From contig NZ_JAQZAT010000002.1 of the NCBI RefSeq assembly GCF_028736925.1, positions 1 to 64,000 of the forward strand: a DNA stretch of 64,000 nt. The letters are read 5' to 3'. Positions 43,168 through 51,078 of this stretch are shown here, piece by piece. Origin of the DNA: Flavivirga sp. 57AJ16 (GTDB lineage: Bacteria; Bacteroidota; Bacteroidia; Flavobacteriales; Flavobacteriaceae). A program made the translations under genes and the position numbers. The notes under the pieces are model-generated. The model did no database searches. It was not told the origin of the DNA and was given only the letters and a program-made list of their open reading frames with translations. Position 1 is the stretch's first letter. Each line of letters opens with the position of its first letter.

Positions 43168-44779
43168 CGCGTCTTAAGTCTAATAAATTAATGGGGTTAA
43201 TACCAAGTCCAGAAATATTTTTTCTTGTAAATCGCACCACTTCATCATAATACAAGGGTACTATAATAGCATTTTGCATGGCTAGGGAATCCATGGTGGT
43301 ATATAAATGTTTTCTTTCTTCAATATTGGTAACAGTAAAGGCCTTATTGTATAAACTATCGAATAATGTGTTTTTAAAGTGAAAATAGTTTGAGCCGCTA
43401 GGTGCAAAATTTTTACTATAGAATATAGATAAATAGTTTTCGGCATCCAGATAATCGGCAATCCAAGAACTTCTAAACATGTCTACTTTTCCATTTGATC
43501 TCGCCGACCTTAAAGTCGCTTCTGGCATAACATCGACATGAATTGTCAATCCAGTTTTCTGAAGTTCCCGTTGTATAAATTCACAAAAATCCAAATAATT
43601 ACTTGTTGTTACTAACGTGATTTCTGGATTTGCAATACCGCTTTCTTTTTTAAATTGCTTTACCAATTGTTTTGCTTTTTCTGGTTGGTAAGAAAAACCA
43701 ATAGATTTACTGTAACCGGCCAAGCCCATAGGAATAAAACCACCATTGGCAGGATTGCCAATACCATTACGTAAATAGATCATCATTTTTTTTCTGTTAA
43801 ACCCATAATTAATAGCCTTGCGTATTAATTCAGATCGAATTTCAGGGGTTTTAGAATCTAAATAGAAGCCTAAATACTCTGTGTTTAAATAAGGGCCACG
43901 AATCATATTTACAGTTTCACTATAGGAATCCCGCAAGTGGCCATCTGCTGTTAATAGTTCGTCTTTATACGAGGCATCTAAACCAGATACAAAATCTATA
44001 TTACCTTGGGCAAATTGTAAAAACTCACTTTGTTTGTCTGGTAAAAAAGTAAGTGCTACGGCCTCTAAATAAGGTAAGGATGCACCAGTTTCGTCTTTTT
44101 CAAAGTAATTCTGATTTTTTCTAAAAACAAGTTTAATGTTTTCTTCCCAACGTTTGAATTTAAAAGGACCAGTACCAATAGGGTGGGACCTAAATTCTGT
44201 ACCAAAGTGTTCAACAATTTCTTTTGGGACAACCGAACAGTATTTCGTGGTCAATAAGCCAATAAAAGCAGGGAATGGCTGCTTTAAGGTAATCTGAAAA
44301 ATACTATCATTAATAGCTTTAAAATAATCCACTTTATTTAAAACCCAACTACCAGGTGCAGCGATTTTTTTATCTTTTAAACGATGGAGACTATATTCAA
44401 AATCTTTGGCATTGACTGTTCTGGTTGAATCCTTTCCAAATAACGCATGCTTGTGAAAATAAACGTCATTTCGTAATGTGAATTTGTAAGTAAGGCCGTC
44501 TTCTGAAGTATTCCAGTTTTTAGCTATACACGGTAGGATATTCAAATTACTATCTAATTGTACAAGGCCATTAAATAACTGATTGCAAACAGAATTGTCT
44601 TGTAAAGTTCTAGAAAATGCAGGGTCTAAAGTATTTATGTTCGCATATTCATTATACCTAAAAACTAAATGATCTTTATTTTTGTGTGTATTATCTGCAC
44701 ATGCGCTTAATAATAAAATAATATATACTACAATTAAGTAGGGTGTTGAATATTTTATATTGGTTTTTATAAGTTTCAC
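43154..44779 (-). CDS. Peptide/solute-binding lipoprotein, ABC family 5 (OppA/DppA-like)
   Basis: A 541-residue extracytoplasmic solute-binding protein with lipoprotein signal ending LLLSAC. The family 5 signature is visible as LNTLDPAFSRTLQDNSVCNQ-type N-terminal sequence, WNTSEDGLTYKFTLRNDVYF, DFEYSLHRLKD and HPIGTGPFKFKRW. It should bind peptides or similar solutes for import. No ABC permease or ATPase gene is adjacent, so it works with components encoded elsewhere. Confidence 0.92.
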   Translation of the reverse strand: MKLIKTNIKYSTPYLIVVYIILLLSACADNTHKNKDHLVFRYNEYANINTLDPAFSRTLQDNSVCNQLFNGLVQLDSNLNILPCIAKNWNTSEDGLTYKFTLRNDVYFHKHALFGKDSTRTVNAKDFEYSLHRLKDKKIAAPGSWVLNKVDYFKAINDSIFQITLKQPFPAFIGLLTTKYCSVVPKEIVEHFGTEFRSHPIGTGPFKFKRWEENIKLVFRKNQNYFEKDETGASLPYLEAVALTFLPDKQSEFLQFAQGNIDFVSGLDASYKDELLTADGHLRDSYSETVNMIRGPYLNTEYLGFYLDSKTPEIRSELIRKAINYGFNRKKMMIYLRNGIGNPANGGFIPMGLAGYSKSIGFSYQPEKAKQLVKQFKKESGIANPEITLVTTSNYLDFCEFIQRELQKTGLTIHVDVMPEATLRSARSNGKVDMFRSSWIADYLDAENYLSIFYSKNFAPSGSNYFHFKNTLFDSLYNKAFTVTNIEERKHLYTTMDSLAMQNAIIVPLYYDEVVRFTRKNISGLGINPINLLDLRRVKKN

Positions 44780-45065
44780 ACGTTTAATTTTTGTAATTAT
44801 TTAAATAGCGGTTTATCCTTCAGGAAGTGCTTTCTATTTTTTTATCACCCCAGAATAAATATAAATTAATTCTGAAAAGGACATAACTCCTATATCTATT
44901 TAAACTGTCCAATAAATTGAAACAAATTATATGCGTCATCCTTTTAAGGTTTAATTCTAAATAATTCCCCGAAGGCTCTGCCTCGAGCCTGTCTGCCGAC
45001 TAGGTAGGGATAGTCTGTTTCAAGAATTTTTTTATTTGGCTTTAGTTCAAGTCTTCGCACTTAGA

Positions 45066-45097
45066 TTGTATTACTTGTAGCAATTATGTAAATTTGC
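45066..45097 (+). promoter_or_regulatory. Bacteroidota promoter of mtaB
   Basis: A TTG at 45066-45068 and TAAATTTGC at 45089-45097 are separated by 20 bases, and the mtaB start lies 68 bases downstream. The upstream part of this 386-base gap (44780-45060) holds a repeat-like stretch near 44965-45030 but no gene. Confidence 0.55.
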
Positions 45098-45165
45098 AGG
45101 CTTATAAGTTAGAAGGCATGTAAATATAAATACATTTCCATCATAAAGGAAATGAAAAGGAATAA

Positions 45166-46506
45166 ATGAAGAAAAAAGTTGCATTTTATACTTTAGGTTG
45201 TAAACTAAATTTTTCAGAGACGTCAACTATTGCCAGGAATTTTACAGATGAAGGTTTTGAGCGCGTGGACTTTTCTGAAAAAGCAGATCTTTATGTGATT
45301 AATACCTGTTCGGTTACCGAGAATGCAGACAAACGTTTTAAAACGATTGTCAAGCAAGCTCAGAAGGCAAATTCAGAAGCGTTTGTTGCAGCGGTAGGTT
45401 GTTATGCACAATTAAAGCCCCAAGAATTGGCCGATGTAAACGGTGTTGACTTGGTTTTAGGGGCTACTGAAAAATTCAATATTACAAGCTATATTAATGA
45501 TTTGTTAAGTCATCCCGAGCGGAGTCGAGGGGTTGGACAAGTACATTCTTGTGAGATAGAAGAAGCAGATTTTTATGTGGGCAGTTATTCCATTGGAGAT
45601 AGAACGCGCGCTTTTTTAAAAGTCCAAGATGGGTGCGACTACAAATGTACTTATTGTACCATACCGTTAGCCCGTGGTATTTCACGAAGTGATACCATGG
45701 AAAATGTTTTAAAAAATGCTCAAGAAATTTCCAAGAAGAATATAAAGGAAATTGTGCTCACTGGGGTTAATATTGGTGATTATGGTAAAGGGGAGTTTGG
45801 TAACAAAAGGCACGAACATACTTTTTTGGATTTAGTTACCAAGTTAGATGATGTCGAAGGTATTGAACGATTAAGAATTTCATCCATAGAGCCTAATCTT
45901 TTAAAAAACGAAACGATAGATTTAGTATCTAAATCGAGAGCCTTTGTACCTCATTTTCACGTTCCATTGCAGTCTGGAAGTAACGAAATTCTAAAAAAAA
46001 TGAAACGTCGTTATATGCGGGAATTGTATGTAGATCGTGTTTCTAAAATAAAAGAGGTGATGCCTCATGCTTGCATAGGTGTAGATGTTATTGTTGGTTT
46101 TCCAGGAGAAACAGACGAACACTTTTTAGAAACGTATCATTTTTTAAATACATTGGATATTTCATATTTACATGTATTTACATATTCTGAGCGTGATAAT
46201 ACAGAAGCTGCAGAAATGAATGGGGTAGTGCCTAAAAATGTAAGAAGTAAGCGCAGTAAAATGCTGCGAGGTTTATCGGTTAAAAAACGTCGTGCTTTTT
46301 ATGAAAGCCAAATTGGTACTACAAGGACAGTATTATTTGAAAGTGAAAATAAAGAAGGCTACATTCATGGATTTACCGCGAACTACGTAAAAGTAAAAGC
46401 ACCTTGGGATCCTGAATTGATGAATACATTGCACCGGGTGCATCTTACCAAAATTGACACAGATGGCTTAGTAAGGTTTGAATTTGTAAAAGCTTTTTCA
46501 AGCTAG
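45166..46506 (+). CDS. mtaB: tRNA t6A37 methylthiotransferase MtaB
   Basis: A radical-SAM enzyme that converts t6A37 to ms2t6A37 in tRNA. The 446-residue protein has three cysteines of the N-terminal UPF0004 cluster (C12 in TLGCKLN, C48 in INTCSVT, C79 in VGCYAQL), the radical-SAM motif DGCDYKCTYC with C157, C161 and C164, and a C-terminal TRAM-like region. Residues 115-123 (SHPERSRGV) are encoded by a short REP-like sequence inserted in frame. This insert lies in the linker between the two domains, so activity is probably kept. Confidence 0.95.
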   Translation: MKKKVAFYTLGCKLNFSETSTIARNFTDEGFERVDFSEKADLYVINTCSVTENADKRFKTIVKQAQKANSEAFVAAVGCYAQLKPQELADVNGVDLVLGATEKFNITSYINDLLSHPERSRGVGQVHSCEIEEADFYVGSYSIGDRTRAFLKVQDGCDYKCTYCTIPLARGISRSDTMENVLKNAQEISKKNIKEIVLTGVNIGDYGKGEFGNKRHEHTFLDLVTKLDDVEGIERLRISSIEPNLLKNETIDLVSKSRAFVPHFHVPLQSGSNEILKKMKRRYMRELYVDRVSKIKEVMPHACIGVDVIVGFPGETDEHFLETYHFLNTLDISYLHVFTYSERDNTEAAEMNGVVPKNVRSKRSKMLRGLSVKKRRAFYESQIGTTRTVLFESENKEGYIHGFTANYVKVKAPWDPELMNTLHRVHLTKIDTDGLVRFEFVKAFSS

Positions 46507-46616
46507 AAAACCATAATTGCCATACATATTAGCCAGAGTTTCACTCACTTTAACTTATTTATTGTGTAAATAGAGTTGCTCACTTTACATTTACAGGGAT
46601 TAACCATGCCCCAAAT

Positions 46617-47120
46617 ATGAGTAAATTACTTTTTATTTTATGCTTTGCATTATTATTGTTTACAAGTTGTTCTAGTGAGGATAATGATGATTTGTCGGTT
46701 GTAGGTACCTGGAAACTTACAGCTTGGGATGTAGTAGGCGGGTTTGATATTAATAATGATGGTACTGTTAGCACTAATATTTTAGATGAAATTGAATGTG
46801 TAAATAATGAAACTTTAATTTTCGAGCCTAATGGCGTTATGTCTTCAAATAAAACCTTTAGTCTGGATATTGATATTACTTTATTAGAGGGAACTACAGA
46901 TGAGTATGTGTTTAACGTCATGTGCGATCAAGAAGGTGTTATTGGCTTTGCAACGACATATTCCCAAAATGGAGATACATTAATATTTAATGATAAAGAA
47001 TCTACTATAAAAGGAGATCAATTATTTAGGGTATTGAAAGAAGCCATAACCATATATAATACAGGTTTTACAGAAGTATTGGCTACTAAGGATTTAACAT
47101 TGGTTTATACGAAGCAATAA
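46617..47120 (+). CDS. Lipocalin-like lipoprotein
   Basis: A 167-residue lipoprotein with signal MSKLLFILCFALLLFTSC followed by SSED. The core (VVGTWKLTAWDVVGG, TLIFEPNGVM, YSQNGDTLIFND) fits a lipocalin-like domain common in Bacteroidota. It is predicted to be surface- or outer-membrane-attached. The ligand is unknown. Confidence 0.82.
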   Translation: MSKLLFILCFALLLFTSCSSEDNDDLSVVGTWKLTAWDVVGGFDINNDGTVSTNILDEIECVNNETLIFEPNGVMSSNKTFSLDIDITLLEGTTDEYVFNVMCDQEGVIGFATTYSQNGDTLIFNDKESTIKGDQLFRVLKEAITIYNTGFTEVLATKDLTLVYTKQ

Positions 47121-47121
47121 A

Positions 47122-47284
47122 TATAGCTAAATCCATATAAAATAACATGAACCTTCAGAGTAAAAAACCGAATTTCTTCGTTAGAAATACTCGTCGTAAC
47201 TAGGCTATGCCTACGCTTTTTGCCATGAACTTCAATTTTTTATATCTAAATATTCTATGCCATTTTATATCGACTTAACTATAT
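47122..47284. repeat. MITE family A, copy 3 (uninterrupted)
   Basis: A 163-bp copy, near-identical to the one at 3236-3397. It provides the unbroken target (GTAACTAGGCTATGCC) that proves the nested insertion at 18351-18535. It lies directly after the lipocalin-like gene. Confidence 0.88.
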
Positions 47285-47335
47285 ATACTGAACGCGAACG
47301 GAGATCTATTATTTCTTTAAAAAAGTTCAGAAAAT

Positions 47336-47368
47336 AAAAAATCCGAAGCTATTAACTTCGGATTTTTT
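47336..47368. terminator. Bidirectional terminator
   Basis: ATCCGAAG and CTTCGGAT arms flanked by A6 and T6 lie just downstream of the small acetyltransferase-like gene on the minus strand. Confidence 0.8.
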
Positions 47369-47389
47369 ATTAATTTTTTGTTTTAAAAA

Positions 47390-47686
47390 TTAAATTCTTA
47401 CTCCAACAGGAAGCATGCGTTTGTATTTTCTATTGCTTCTTACAAACTTAGCAATTTCAGGACTTGTAGGTACAACGCTTAAATTACGTTCTTCAATTTG
47501 TTCGAAAACAGCTACTAGAAATTCTTTGCTAAACTCTTGGTCTTTAATGCCTTCTGGGATAATTAACTTCGTTAGGAAAATCTTTCGCTCTTGTAAAGAG
47601 TATTCAACCTTAGCTAATTGGTCATCAATTTTTATTTCAAACTGACGTAAAAAATCATTATCAATTAGTTCTGCAGCTTCAACCAT
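47390..47686 (-). CDS. Small GNAT-like (YidJ-type) protein
   Basis: A 98-residue soluble protein. The central RKIFLTKLIIPEGIKDQEFS strand-turn-helix and the C-terminal SPEIAKFVRSNRKYKRMLPV match the short GNAT-related N-acetyltransferase family (YidJ-like). A complete acetyl-CoA loop is not obvious in so short a protein, so the enzymatic role is tentative. It is conserved in Flavobacteriaceae. Confidence 0.6.
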   Translation of the reverse strand: MVEAAELIDNDFLRQFEIKIDDQLAKVEYSLQERKIFLTKLIIPEGIKDQEFSKEFLVAVFEQIEERNLSVVPTSPEIAKFVRSNRKYKRMLPVGVRI

Positions 47687-47831
47687 GGTTATTTTTGTTT
47701 TATTTCTTTAGGAATCTTAAATAGTGAGTACTATTTATATAACTTTGTTTTGCAAAAGTACAAAAAATATTTGTCATTCTAAAGAGAAATCAAGGTTAAT
47801 ACCTTATAAAATAAACCGTTAGGGGGTAAGT

Positions 47832-47963
47832 TTTATTAGTCCACGCTTATAGCGTGGGAAAAGTTGCGAAGCCATGCGTTCAAAACAGGTTAGTTGATCC
47901 ACGCCTTTGTCGTGGCAGGCTAATCCCACTTTATGTGCTGAATTTGTTTTGGTATTTTAGATC
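47832..47963. repeat. Dispersed repeat D, copy 2 (TTATTAGTCCACGC)
   Basis: Shares TTATTAGTCCACGC, GGCAGGCTAATCCC and TGTGCTGAA-TTGTTT blocks in the same order as 33553-33690. An extra GATCCACGCC hairpin is inside. It fills much of the 396-base gap before the hydrolase gene; no gene was seen in the remainder. Confidence 0.7.
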
Positions 47964-48082
47964 TCTCGTGGGCTTTTTGGATCAAATATCCCGAACTTGT
48001 TTCGAAATTTTTTAAATTATTTTTCTATATTATGCTTTGTGAGTTTGTTCAGAGGTGATTTACTAAATTCTTTACAATAGAA

Positions 48083-48748
48083 ATGGAAGAAGAAATAATA
48101 CATGTTTATTTAATGCCGGGGATGGCAGCAAACCCTACAATTTTTGAGTATATAAAATTACCGGAAAATCAATTTGAGATTCATTGGCTTGAGTGGATGT
48201 TGCCCATTAATGATGAATCTATTAACGATTATGCATTACGAATGATAAATAATATAAAGCATAAAGATATTGTGTTGATAGGTGTGTCATTTGGAGGTGT
48301 TTTGGTTCAAGAAATGAGTAAACATATACATGTTAGAAAACTCATTATAATATCTAGTGTTAAATCAAAACACGAATTACCCACGCACATGATCTTGGCT
48401 AAAAAGACCAAGGCCTATACCTTAGTGCCAATACAATTGGCCAGTAATATTGATTTACTGGCAAAATATGTTTTTGGTGGCATTATAAAAAAACGTATAG
48501 ATTTGTATAAGAAATATTTATCTGTGAATGACAGCAAATATTTAAGTTGGGCTATTAAGCAAATGGTCTGTTGGGACCAAAACGAAAACCTACCAGGTAT
48601 TGTACACATTCATGGAGATAATGATGCCGTGTTTCCCATTAAAAATATAACGAATTGCATCACCATAAAAAATGGCACACATATTATGATTATAAATAAA
48701 TATAAATGGTTTAATAAGAATTTACCACATATAATTTTAGAAACCTGA
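48083..48748 (+). CDS. Alpha/beta-hydrolase-fold protein
   Basis: A 221-residue cytoplasmic alpha/beta hydrolase. The nucleophile elbow is GVSFGG within IVLIGVSFGGVLVQE, the acid is in HIHGDNDAVFPI and the histidine is in NGTHIMI. The fold is clear but the substrate is unknown. It sits 35 bases upstream of a lytic transglycosylase gene, and the two may be co-transcribed. Confidence 0.85.
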   Translation: MEEEIIHVYLMPGMAANPTIFEYIKLPENQFEIHWLEWMLPINDESINDYALRMINNIKHKDIVLIGVSFGGVLVQEMSKHIHVRKLIIISSVKSKHELPTHMILAKKTKAYTLVPIQLASNIDLLAKYVFGGIIKKRIDLYKKYLSVNDSKYLSWAIKQMVCWDQNENLPGIVHIHGDNDAVFPIKNITNCITIKNGTHIMIINKYKWFNKNLPHIILET

Positions 48749-48783
48749 ATAAAAATTTTACCTTTAAGCAAAACTTATTAAAA

Positions 48784-49713
48784 ATGAAGACAGTACAGAA
48801 ATTATTAGCGTTTGTGGGATTATTAAGTTTATCGGCCCTGTTTATTTATGCCCTACAAGACGCTCCAACGGATGAGAATTTTGAAAAAAAACTAATTAAT
48901 GATTATAATGTTTATGCATTGCAAGTCCCAGATGACTTAAATTTTGCAGGAGAACAGATGCCGCTTAAAAATCCTGATATTTTAGAGCGAATGGATAGAG
49001 AATTATTAGTTAACACCTATTGGCAATCTAACGGATTATTAATGTTTAAACGTGCCAAAAAGTATTTCCCAATTATAGAGCCTATTTTAAAAAAACATGG
49101 TATTCCGGATGATTTTAAATATTTAGCGGTTATAGAAAGTGGTTTAACTAATGCAGTGTCTCCAGCTGGAGCCAGAGGTGTTTGGCAAATTATGAAAGCT
49201 ACAGGAAGAGAAAATGGTTTGGAAGTTAATGATAATGTTGATGAACGCTATCATTTAGAAAAAGCTACCGAAGTAGCCTGTAAATACTTATTAAAATCTA
49301 AAGAGGAATTAGGTTCGTGGACTTTGGCAGCAGCAGCTTATAATGCGGGTAATGCGGGGGTTTCTAGAAGACTGAAAGAGCAAAATGTGTCTAATTACTA
49401 TGATTTACTACTGGGAGAGGAAACGGGACGTTATATATTTAGAATAGTGGCATTAAAAGAAATTTTATCAAATCCTGCTAAGTATGGTTTTAATTTTAGG
49501 GAAAAGGATCTGTATGCAAATGTTCCTACTTATGAAGTTACTGTTGATACGGCAGTGACCGATTTCTCTAAATTTGCTGAAGGTTTTGGTATTAACTACA
49601 AAATATTAAAATTACATAATCCTTGGTTACGCGAACCACATTTAAATAATAAAACAAGAAAATTATACACTATAGATATACCTAAAGCGGGGTATTATCA
49701 TGATGTACAATAA
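48784..49713 (+). CDS. Lytic transglycosylase, MltD/SLT-type
   Basis: A 309-residue exported peptidoglycan lytic transglycosylase. It has an N-terminal signal (about 5-24), an SLT domain with the catalytic Glu in AVIESGLTNAVSPAGARGVW and the conserved AAAAYNAGNAGVSRRL. No LysM repeat is present. It cleaves glycan strands to form anhydromuropeptides, helping wall turnover or insertion of envelope machines. Confidence 0.93.
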   Translation: MKTVQKLLAFVGLLSLSALFIYALQDAPTDENFEKKLINDYNVYALQVPDDLNFAGEQMPLKNPDILERMDRELLVNTYWQSNGLLMFKRAKKYFPIIEPILKKHGIPDDFKYLAVIESGLTNAVSPAGARGVWQIMKATGRENGLEVNDNVDERYHLEKATEVACKYLLKSKEELGSWTLAAAAYNAGNAGVSRRLKEQNVSNYYDLLLGEETGRYIFRIVALKEILSNPAKYGFNFREKDLYANVPTYEVTVDTAVTDFSKFAEGFGINYKILKLHNPWLREPHLNNKTRKLYTIDIPKAGYYHDVQ

Positions 49714-49929
49714 AAAAACCGCTAAGGATTTAAAGTTTATAGTTTTTAACAAAAAGAACGCAATTCTTTTTTACTGAACAAAGCTTGTTATTCCTGCTTT
49801 TCGTTTAGGTTCAAGATAAACTCCAGTAGGATCTATATGTCAAGTGCGGGGATGATAAAATTGCGGTTAAAAATTTATTGAAACGAAAGTAATTTCAATG
49901 AAATTGCAGGGTTTTGAAAATAAAAGGAA

Positions 49930-50505
49930 TCAACCTCTTCTTTTCTGTGCTCTTAAAGAACCACCGCTACCATAATGTTGGTTAGGCATTTGAGAACGTT
50001 TCATATTTTGTTTCATCATTTTTATCTGATCGGTTAACATCCCCTGTTTATCTAGCTTTTGAGCTTCAGATAGTAGTTTTTGGGCTTCTTGTTTTCTACG
50101 TTTAGAAAAAGCAATACCAGATAAATTTAATTTTGCCATGGCTAGATCATGATCCATAGATAACCCTAAAGAAATGGCTTTTCTAAAATATTTTTCGGCT
50201 TCATTCATATTGCTTTGCGATACCATAATACCATGCAAATAATTATAATAGCCTTGCTGTTTTTTTACCAGAGCAGATTCAGGGTTTTTAATTTTGTTAA
50301 GCCATTTTTTTGCACCGTCAAAATCTTGTTTGCGCAATCTTAAAAAAGCTAATAAAATAAATTCATTTTTGAAGTAAAGGAATACAAAAATTAAAGAGAG
50401 GAGTATAAGCATAATGCCATTACCTATATAACCTTCAGTAAATTGATATACAGCATAAGCAATAATACCAGCTGCTATAATTAGTTTTATAATTTTATTG
50501 TACAT
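49930..50505 (-). CDS. DUF2892/TPR-type membrane protein
   Basis: A 191-residue protein if started at the ATG at 50505 (an upstream in-frame ATG at 50550 adds 15 residues of low value). Two membrane helices are near 5-20 and 27-46, followed by a cytoplasmic region with TPR-like helices (QQGYYNYLHGIMVSQSNMNE, AEKYFRKAISLGLSMDHD). The C-terminus is basic. No function is known. Confidence 0.75.
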   Translation of the reverse strand: MYNKIIKLIIAAGIIAYAVYQFTEGYIGNGIMLILLSLIFVFLYFKNEFILLAFLRLRKQDFDGAKKWLNKIKNPESALVKKQQGYYNYLHGIMVSQSNMNEAEKYFRKAISLGLSMDHDLAMAKLNLSGIAFSKRRKQEAQKLLSEAQKLDKQGMLTDQIKMMKQNMKRSQMPNQHYGSGGSLRAQKRRG

Positions 50506-50708
50506 TTTAATAAGTTTATAAATAAGAATAGACGTTATTTTTATATTCAAATAAGGTCTCTTATGTTTTCTATTGCAAAGAAACTAAATTTTTATTAAAA
50601 CCAACCCATAGATATTTAACAAAAAAGGAGTGGTTAGCCCAAATAAATAAAGGTGTTGTTGGAATATTTTAATCAAAAAAATAATTAAAAATATTTTTTT
50701 AAAAATGG

Positions 50709-50740
50709 TTTGCAAAGTAATAAAGGCTTTGTATATTTGC
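50709..50740 (+). promoter_or_regulatory. Bacteroidota promoter of rpmH
   Basis: TTTG at 50709-50712, 19 bases, then TATATTTGC at 50732-50740: an almost perfect consensus. The rpmH start lies 64 bases downstream. Confidence 0.75.
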
Positions 50741-50804
50741 CCTCGGTTTTGGAGGAAGCCCAAACTAAAGAAAAATACAATTTCAGATTTAAAGATACAA
50801 GATA

Positions 50805-50966
50805 ATGAGTAAAAGAACATTTCAGCCTTCTAAAAGAAAGAGAAGAAACAAACACGGTTTCAGAGAAAGAATGGCTTCTGCCAATGGTAGAAAGGTATTA
50901 GCTCGTAGAAGAGCTAAAGGAAGAAAAAGAATATCTGTGTCATCTGAAATAAGACATAAGAAATAA
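50805..50966 (+). CDS. rpmH: Ribosomal protein bL34
   Basis: A 53-residue highly basic large-subunit protein. [20 protein letters not shown] and [19 protein letters not shown] are diagnostic for L34. It has a near-consensus promoter upstream and a terminator downstream at 50990-51021, so it forms its own transcription unit. Confidence 0.97.
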   Translation: MSKRTFQPSKRKRRNKHGFRERMASANGRKVLARRRAKGRKRISVSSEIRHKK

Positions 50967-50989
50967 TGATTAACAATTGTTTATAATTT

Positions 50990-51021
50990 AAAGGTGTTAC
51001 TTAAGTGTAACGCCTTTTTTT
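50990..51021 (+). terminator. Terminator after rpmH
   Basis: AAGGTGTTAC, loop TTAA and GTGTAACGCCTT with T6 form a stable hairpin including one G-U pair. Confidence 0.8.
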
Positions 51022-51078
51022 ATATCTACCGAATATTATATTGTAACAAATTATATTATACGACATAACTAGTAAAAA

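Noticed and set aside
50584-50820. 78-codon minus-strand open frame over the rpmH promoter
   Set aside because: It covers a near-consensus promoter and the rpmH start, and its composition reflects AT-rich DNA.
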